A stretch of 21,460 bases of DNA, from NCBI GenBank assembly GCA_008931825.1, contig QXVZ01026241.1, forward strand, positions 1-21,460. The letters are read 5' to 3'. Positions 15,250 to 21,460 of this stretch are shown here, piece after piece. Every line of letters starts with the position of its first letter. Position 1 is the first letter of the stretch. This DNA is from Phallusia fumigata. Lineage: Eukaryota; Chordata; Ascidiacea; Phlebobranchia; Ascidiidae. The position numbers and the translations under genes are program-made. Under the pieces are notes generated by a model. That model saw only the letters and a program-made list of their open reading frames with translations, had not been told where the DNA came from and made no database searches.

Positions 15250-16808
15250 CTGCAAAATGTACATAAATAATACATCAATACAAAACAAGGCCTATCAATG
15301 ATGATTACTTTTACCCTTGACATACCGAGTTTGGTGTCTTTGTGTGTTTTGTGACCCTTTATGATGCTTGATGATAATAGCAATACAAAAATTGAAATGT
15401 AACAATACAAAAATCAAATTTTTCAGACATATAGAACCAGATAGCAAACCTAAAATCTGTAACTTTAAGTATATTTCTGTTTTCGCAGCCTGAACAATTT
15501 TTCATTAAATCAAGGCAAAATCATCCCTACAATTTGACTGTTACAAATGCATCCCAAAAATATCAATGTTTTAAAGTTTTATGTCCCAACCCAAACATTC
15601 CACTTAAGTTTACAACTGAAAAATCTTTGCAACTTTTTAAGTGACATGTGGTTCATTTGAACCACGTGGCTTTGAAAACAGGTAACCAAACCTTTAGAAT
15701 TGATTGAACAGTAAAAGAAAATTTGTCATTGCGACATTTGCAAAACTGTTGCAATTGGTAGACAACAACGTCCAAAACCAGCCCTTTAAAATCAGACTTT
15801 TATGCAACAAACTAGCTAGCGACTAACACTCTAACAGAAACACGAACCAGCCGTAGTGCAACCAACCGAAAGTTCCTTGCTGTTCACGAAATGAATAATG
15901 TTTTGCATCACTAGAGGAAAGACATGCGGAAACTCGCCAGAGAAAAAAATGACAAGAGTGCTCCGCCTAATTTTATGAGAAACCTAATTTTAACAAAACC
16001 TTACGTGCGATCTGAAGTCGGGAAGGTTCACAAAATAAGAGCACATCAGTCTTTTCTTTTAAATTAACTCAGTAGAAAACTTTTTCCAATTCTAAAACTA
16101 AAAAAATGTTTAAGACACATTTAAAAAAAATATGTGTAAACACTGGACAAATGATCGATACCTGACGTCACCATCGTGATCCGGGAAGCAAAGCATGCAA
16201 TTAAAATAATCCAAACTGCAACCGTTTCCGCAAGTGACAGTCTGTGTTGCTACTAAAGCTTTTAAAATAAGGCCTTGGAAGACCTGGTAAACTGATTTTG
16301 TCGATTATTGAAATTGACACGACGATGTTTTATTGACGCGTTGATTTTTTATGGTAAATTGTCCAAAAAAACAAATGAACACCACGTACAGACTGCGAAG
16401 TTTTACACCACGAGATGGCTAGTTGTAAAAATATGTTGTTTCTAAAGTTTTTAGTTGCTCGTTATAGTTTGCAAGTGTAACAAACGTCACTTAAATTACA
16501 TGAAGTTAAATGGTTGAATTTATTTTTATTACGTCAATCACCAGCGTTTCATTTTTTCAAGCAAAGCAAAGAACCTGAAGAAAGTTGCAGGTCTACCGAT
16601 TTCGATGAAATACGCAGCCAATTGATATTTCCGCACATATTTTGATGGCGCTGAAGGTTGAACCTTGTGATCCGACAAAATTTTCATACAAGACAAGTAA
16701 AGAACATAAAGATACGTCTTTTCCGGGCTTTGTTAATTTTTGCTTGTTTGTTATATTTGACTGTAAGTTGACAAAGATTGGCAGTTGACAGCTATAAGAG
16801 TTGAAGCC
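15250..16808. promoter_or_regulatory. Intergenic region between divergent ELAV-like and TAX1BP3 genes
   Basis: About 1.56 kb separates the ELAV coding start (minus strand) from the TAX1BP3 start (plus strand). It must hold both promoters and any 5' UTR exons. A minus-strand acceptor (TTTGCAG) sits 4 bases upstream of the ELAV ATG, so the leader comes from an upstream exon or a trans-spliced leader. A minus-strand donor-like CAC/GTAAGG at about 16004 could end such a 5' exon. A full CRE-type palindrome TGACGTCA lies at 16163-16170. No TATA box stands out. Element assignments are motif matches only. Confidence 0.4.
16163..16170. promoter_or_regulatory. CRE-like palindrome TGACGTCA
   Basis: Exact consensus for CREB/ATF-type bZIP factors, placed in the divergent ELAV/TAX1BP3 intergenic region about 0.65 kb before the TAX1BP3 ATG and 0.9 kb before the ELAV ATG. 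Occupancy is unknown, and two other copies occur in gene-free sequence (4526 and 9265). Confidence 0.3.
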
Positions 16809-17823
16809 ATGGCGGACTACGTGAACACATTTGAAAGTGAAGTGCTTTGCGTAAGTTCTAAATTGGTAATATCATTTGAAACGATTTTATTTACCATTTC
16901 AAATGCTGCTCATTGGTTTATGCGATTGCTTTATCTACTTAAATTAACTTTTATTCCAATTAAGTTTTCGCTGCTAGTGCAGTAGTGGTACACTGCAAAA
17001 AAAGTTGTTAACTGTGTATCTTTATAAAGACGATTGACATTTTTTCTTTTTTTGACAAATTTTTCAACAGTAAATTTGTGTTAAGGAATGTATTGAGATT
17101 GTCAAGGATGTTCAAGATGGAAATCTAATTCTTGGATTTGCAATTGGCGGAGGAATCGACCAAGATGCTAGCAGAAATCCTTTTGTTCCCAATGATTCAG
17201 TGCGTAAAAGAAGTTTTAAATTTTTGGTACAAGTATGACCTTAACAAGAATGCCCAAATTGGCTAGTTTTTTTTAGGAGAAATAAAGCAATCCATGTTTG
17301 TTTTTATGCCCTAATTTTTAACAATTTTGTTGTATTTGTAGTATACATTGTGTTGCTATGTTTTTGTCAGAAAATGATCAAAAAGAAATTTTTCCATTAG
17401 TTGAGTGCATTTTTGGCAAGGGACTTTGATTTGTTTTGATTAGTTTATTTTAATAAAAAGGAATGTTTACAAAATTGTAAAATCTTTAAGTTTCCACTGG
17501 GCTGTCATACCAACCACATAGCCATTAAAAAAACCTTCAAATTAAGTACGTAATGTCTGTCTTTATTCCAGGGCATATTTGTCACCAGAGTGATCCCCCA
17601 TGGGCCTGCGGAGAAAGCTGGCTTAAAAATCGGTGACAAAATACTTCAAGTCAATGGGTACGATTTAACAATGGCAACACAAAAGCAAGCAAAGAAAAAA
17701 CTTGTCAGAAACCAGCGCATCGTAAGGCTAAAAGTCACCAGAGCTAGTCTTGCAAGCGCTGAATTAGTTGAGGAGTCTGACTCGATGCCAACGGATCAAT
17801 ACCGGCAACAGGAATACATTTAA
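16809..17823 (+). CDS. TAX1BP3: TAX1BP3 / TIP-1, single-PDZ protein
   Basis: Three exons, all phase 0: 16809-16850 (ATG in GCCATGG context, donor GTAAGT), 17086-17199 (donor GTGCGT) and 17572-17823 (acceptor TTCCAG, stop TAA). The product is 135 residues; vertebrate TIP-1 is about 124. Almost the whole protein is one PDZ domain: the carboxylate-binding loop and first strand are in NLILGFAIGGGIDQD (about 27-41), then GIFVTRVIPHGPAEKAGLKIGDKILQVNGYDL and the final helix and strand ending RIVRLKVTR. These blocks match TIP-1, which binds C-terminal PDZ ligands (for example beta-catenin, rhotekin and Kir2.3 in vertebrates) and acts as a competitor of larger PDZ scaffolds in the cytosol. The C-terminal ~25 residues are Ser/Glu-rich. 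The exon 2 acceptor is set by frame, because the stronger CAG at 17070 would put TAA in frame. Exon 1 is the least certain part. Confidence 0.9.
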
Positions 17824-18035
17824 ACTGTTGTAGACAGGGATGTCGAAAGTGTTGTTATTGTATTGTACTTCTCGGTAGTCTACCTTTGTGATTCTGTTTA
17901 AGCACAACATTATTATACATCAAGTTTTTGTTGCTACAGGTCACAGCAAGTCAGCAACTGTTTTATAGTTGGTCTTACACAACAAAAGATTTTTTTGGCG
18001 AATGATATATATGTTTAAACCTGATGTACCCACCT

Positions 18036-18071
18036 ATGTTCATTATCATATAAGGGCTGTAAGGCCCTCTA
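18036..18071. repeat. 36-bp dispersed repeat with hairpin, copy 2
   Basis: Same sequence as 14919-14954 except one loop base (G to A). The stem AGGGC/GCCCT is intact. It lies in the TAX1BP3-TOLLIP spacer, so the two copies flank TAX1BP3 in direct orientation about 3.1 kb apart. Confidence 0.8.
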
Positions 18072-18278
18072 TTGAATACAGTATTTACATGCTTATAGGT
18101 TGTATTGTGCTTCATATAAATACGTTGTAAGTGCACTTATTTTGCTATTCTAAAAGCGATTATGATTCAATCATGGTGCATGTATTTTGCTGTGAATATT
18201 TTGGTGCATTTTACAATATGCGGTGCTACTATGTGAACCATTTCTTATACCAGCATGTGTTTTTTCAGATTGAGTGTT

Positions 18279-18314
18279 ATGCATTTAGGGGTTTTGCAAT
18301 ACTTTTTTGTGTAA
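18279..18314 (+). other. Possible upstream ORF in the TOLLIP leader
   Basis: If the TOLLIP leader begins at the acceptor-like TTTTTTCAG (exon from 18269), it contains an upstream ATG at 18279. This ATG reads 11 codons to TAA at 18312-18314 and ends two bases before the main ATG at 18317. Such an arrangement can lower initiation at the main start. It depends entirely on the unproven leader boundary. Confidence 0.35.
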
Positions 18315-18316
18315 AA

Positions 18317-20947
18317 ATGGCAGAAGCACCAAAACCGGCTGAAGGGGGATTAAAGCAAACGAGCAGAGGAACTGTAAGTCAAACATTTGTTGTCATTAGT
18401 AAACCTTTGTTACAAAGCTAAAAAATCTTGTTTCAGCAAGGACACATATTTGGTTTTTGAAAATGTTAACTGCCTGAGAATTGTAAATGGTTAATACATT
18501 TTATTGCAAATGCTTTGACATTTAGAGTATACAAGTTCTCTGGCAGTTATGTTTTTAATAAAGTTACTCTTCAAGTCTATATTATAAGTTCTTACATTTA
18601 TTTGGTATTTTAGCAATAGCGTTTGTAGCTATGGCAGAACTTCTGTCTTACTTTGACTTTTATCTTTCAGTTTTACAGTTCTAACATATGTCCACCGTAT
18701 TTTTTTGGAAAACAACAATCTCCATCGAAATAATTGCTGAAAAATGTACCTGTTTAACCTTACTTGGTACGTTTATTGACAGGTGATGCTGGGTGAACTT
18801 CCAAACGAGTTTCTCCATGTGCAATCACCTGGTGAAGCATCGGGTCAAGTTGATCGCGATGCACAGATGGCTCAACAGCTTGCTGCCAGAGAAGTCCAGA
18901 AACAGCAGCGAATGCAGCCAGTCGTGGTGGCCGACCGCTTGTTTATCTCGGTCATTGAGGTACAAAACACTGCAGTATAGGTCTTCAAATCATTCATTGG
19001 CACCGAGCATTTAAAACCGCTAATCAGATTAAAATGTTAATCTAATTATTCTGCATGTATTTCTTGGCTTCTGATTGTTGTCTTTTTAAAATTTAAGAGT
19101 GTGGATTGTAGGTACCGGTATCTTAAGCAATTTGGCAACAGAAATTTGTTTTTTTCCTGCTCATTTAATGTGATCACATATATAAAAAGTGTTAAAAAAT
19201 TTTAATTCTGGATTTTGTGCTACTTTTCTGCACTGCCATTAGCTGTGTAGTTATGTTTTGATTTCAGGCAAAACTCAATAAGAATTACGGAGTGGTTCGA
19301 ATGGACCCGTACTGTCGAGTTCGGGTTAATCACGACATAATGGAGACGGACACCGATTACAACGGGGCAAAAAATCCTCACTGGACAAAACCTGTTTCTG
19401 TTTCGTGGAGCGAAGCAATCGAAAATATTTATGTTGAAATAATGGATGAGGTGAGTTGATCAAAACATAAACCAACAATTATCACCACCAATGAGCAAGT
19501 CACATGTAGAGCAGTAACAGTGCAGTTATAGTGTCGTTTATCTTTCTTTATTGGTAGCCTTTACTTTGAGCCCCTCATAACATCCCATTGGTTCACCGTG
19601 GCTATCTTGGGGTCTTCAGTACTACTGGTTTTTTACTGTGCCACGACTGTAAATTTTGATTTTCATATGTTTGTGTGTCCGATTTATAAGCTTGTGTTTG
19701 TGAAAAAGGGAGGTAAAAATTCTGGTAAAATCAATAGACTTTTCTTGAAGCTGTGCAGTGCAAACCTGCATAATAAATACTTTGTCTGTTTTCATAGTTT
19801 GATTAAAAATCTCATCATATTTTTTTTGCAGAGATCATTACAAGCTGACCAGCGAGTTGCTTGGAAACAAATTACCTTACCAGAGGCTGTGAAACGAGGT
19901 GAGCAGGTAGACGATTGGTGGCCGTTAGATGGAAAAGTTGGTGAAGATGCTGAAGGGACCATCCATATGGTGTTATCAAAGAAAGTAAGCATTAAATTGG
20001 TCCCAGACCGAAATGGTGTAGAGCAAATAAAAAATATTTCTCAAACATACCTCTATGCAAGTGCTAGTCAAAGCAGATTACGCAATCTTATTCATGGCAC
20101 TAACTTGGATAACAATGGTATGGTCTACACATGCGTCTTGTAACACTGTGCATGCATGTTTTCACATTGTTTGGGTTTGAGTAGTTATGGTTCATACATT
20201 GTGTAGCTGATTTTTATACACTTCACCAATTCCAAAGCAACAACGCTTACTTGGTTCTAATTTATATTCAGCTTGCAACAAGTAACTGAAAACATTAATA
20301 ACGTGCAAAGTAGAACAAACTAATTCCAATAACCTTGCAAAAATCATTTGCTCTTCACATATTGTACTTTGTTTGTGAAACAGGCATACCACTAATAACC
20401 AATTTGTTTATCAATGTCACAGGCTCATTTTTTTCTAAAGTCACATCCTTGATTTTAATGCTTACAAGTACCTAAAAATTTTGCAGAGAGTCCAACAAAC
20501 TATTGCTTTCACGGGAATGCCCCTTATGTACCCCCAACCTGGGTACCCAATGGTTGGCCCTGTCGGGGTTCCCGGAGCTACAANAACAACGCTTACTTGG
20601 TTCTAATTTACATTCAGCCTGCAACAAGTAACTGAAAATATTAATAACGTGCAGAGTAAATCAAACCAATTTCGGTAACCTTGCAAAAATCATTTGCCCT
20701 TCACATATTGTACTTTGTTTGTGAAACAGGCATACCACTAATAACCAATTTGTTTATCAATGTGACAGGCTCATTTTTTTCTAAAGTCACATCCTTGATT
20801 TTAATGCTTACAAGTACCTAATAAATTTGCAGAGAGTCCAACAAACTATTGCTTCCACGGGAATGCCCCTTATGTACCCCCAACCTGGGTACCCAATGAT
20901 CGGCCCTGTCGGGGTTCCCGGAGCGACAACTGTTTACCCCCCAACAG
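18317..20947 (+). CDS. TOLLIP: TOLLIP, Toll-interacting protein, N-terminal part (CUE exons beyond window)
   Basis: Exons 18317-18373, 18783-18959, 19268-19450, 19832-19984 and 20833-20947 join in phase 0; the last ends in phase 1 at donor GTAGAA. They encode about 228 residues. Residues 20-59 (LGELPNEFL, DAQMAQQLAA) match the Tom1-binding segment. The C2 domain runs from [28 protein letters not shown] through NGAKNPHWTK and YVEIMDERSLQADQRVAW to EGTIHMVLSKK. The Pro/Gly-rich linker (MPLMYPQPGYPMIGPVGVPG) follows. TOLLIP is an endosomal adaptor that binds phosphoinositides (C2), Tom1 (N-terminus) and ubiquitin (C-terminal CUE) and dampens IL-1/Toll signalling; this is family knowledge. The CUE domain is not in the window. 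Another copy of exon 5 (20487-20583) lies just upstream, differs by two residues (F/S and V/I), and is cut by an N; it is probably the second allele. Identification is secure; gene structure around exon 5 is not. Confidence 0.93.
20239..20929. repeat. Tandem 345-bp duplication spanning TOLLIP intron 4/exon 5, with N at the junction
   Basis: Copy A (20239-20583) and copy B (20585-20929) align without gaps at an offset of 346. By hand count they differ at about 18 positions (about 5%), mostly in the intron. Copy A stops mid-codon in exon 5 at the N (20584), and copy B restarts inside the intron. Gapless alignment, moderate divergence and the N together suggest two haplotypes assembled in tandem. 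A real tandem exon duplication is the alternative. Confidence 0.85.
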
Positions 20948-21460
20948 GTAGAACAAATATTTCTATTGTCAATAAGTTATGGAACATTTATGTTAATTTT
21001 AAGCCTTTAGTTACTTTTAAGTTTAATCCGTTGTTGCTTGTTTTTCCAAATAAACACGAAAGCAGAATTGCCATTTTATCCTTAGAGATTTTCAGTTATG
21101 CAGTATACAAGCGCATATACAAGTATCGATCCATTCTAAAGCAGCTGTGCTGACCAGCAATTACAATGCACTCATAAATATATCATGAATATCAGGCCTA
21201 CAAGAATATGTGTAATGCCTAATCAAATGTCTCATGTTAATACTCGGTGTTCAGCAGAGCATGCTTGCAATATTATGACATTTTGTACATTTGACAAAGC
21301 CATAGATAATCCCACCATGATTTTTTTGGTCTGTTTGTTCGGAACTTTGCTCACATTTAATATTTGCCAGTGTTAATTTGAGCGTGTTGCGTCACTTTGA
21401 ATGCTCACTTGGGCACCAAGCATTAAAAAGCAAAATGCTCTGTGCCATAGGCGTCAATTT
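20948..21460 (+). other. TOLLIP intron (incomplete), no further exon seen
   Basis: Sequence after the exon 5 donor is AT-rich and contains no match to the remaining linker or the CUE domain. The last bases (CATAGGCGTCAATTT) resemble the terminus of a further short transposon-like repeat but are cut by the window edge. Confidence 0.5.

Larger units (their letters stand above)
17824..18316 (+). other. Short intergenic spacer TAX1BP3-TOLLIP
   Basis: Only 493 bases separate the TAX1BP3 stop from the TOLLIP start, and they must contain the TAX1BP3 3' UTR and the TOLLIP promoter and leader. No canonical AATAAA or ATTAAA is visible. It includes copy 2 of the 36-bp hairpin repeat (18036-18071) and an acceptor-like TTTTTTCAG ending at 18268. 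Same-strand tight packing would also be compatible with polycistronic transcription resolved by trans-splicing, known in ascidians; this is not shown here. Confidence 0.5.

Noticed and set aside
19598..19831. Upstream extension of the long ORF running into TOLLIP exon 4
   Set aside because: This is intron 3. The acceptor TTTTTTTGCAG at 19831 and C2 continuity (MDE-RSLQADQRVAW) define the exon start.
21443..21460. Transposon-end-like CATAGGCGTCAATTT at the right edge
   Set aside because: Cut by the window edge, so neither the other end nor a duplication can be seen.

Overview
The window looks like nuclear DNA of a compact chordate genome. The best guess is an ascidian of the Ciona type. The genes are animal-specific (TMEM9, an ELAV/Hu RNA-binding protein, TAX1BP3/TIP-1, TOLLIP). 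They are split into short exons by AT-rich introns of about 0.1-1 kb. Splice sites are canonical apart from one GC-AG intron, and gene spacing is partly very tight. The species is an inference from compactness and protein divergence; no species-specific marker was found.

Layout. (1) 1-2192, + strand: the last three coding exons of TMEM9; the 5' end lies outside the window. (2) About 2.4-10 kb: a long gene-free interval between the convergent TMEM9 and ELAV genes. It holds two short hAT-like non-autonomous elements with 8-bp target-site duplications, a 24-bp tandem repeat next to an N, CpG-rich patches without convincing coding, and small inverted repeats. (3) 11431-15246, - strand: an ELAV/Hu-family gene. 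RRM1, a long Ala/Pro-rich hinge and RRM3 are visible and join in phase, but RRM2 is missing exactly where a single N (14012) interrupts the sequence. (4) 15250-16808: the intergenic space between the divergently transcribed ELAV and TAX1BP3 genes. (5) 16809-17823, + strand: a complete three-exon TAX1BP3/TIP-1 gene encoding a 135-residue single-PDZ protein. (6) 18317-20947 and beyond, + strand: TOLLIP, with the N-terminal Tom1-binding segment, C2 domain and Pro/Gly-rich linker present; the CUE-domain exons lie beyond the right edge. A 345-bp segment carrying TOLLIP exon 5 appears twice in tandem, separated by an N, which looks like two alleles joined in the assembly.

The genes do not form one pathway. 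TMEM9 and TOLLIP both act on endosome/lysosome membranes, TAX1BP3 is a cytosolic PDZ inhibitor/scaffold, and ELAV controls mRNA stability and splicing. The three Ns (5109, 14012, 20584) each sit at a structural anomaly: a tandem repeat, a missing domain and a duplicated exon. They are therefore best read as contig joins, not single unknown bases. No prokaryotic-style system, CRISPR array or confident RNA gene was seen.
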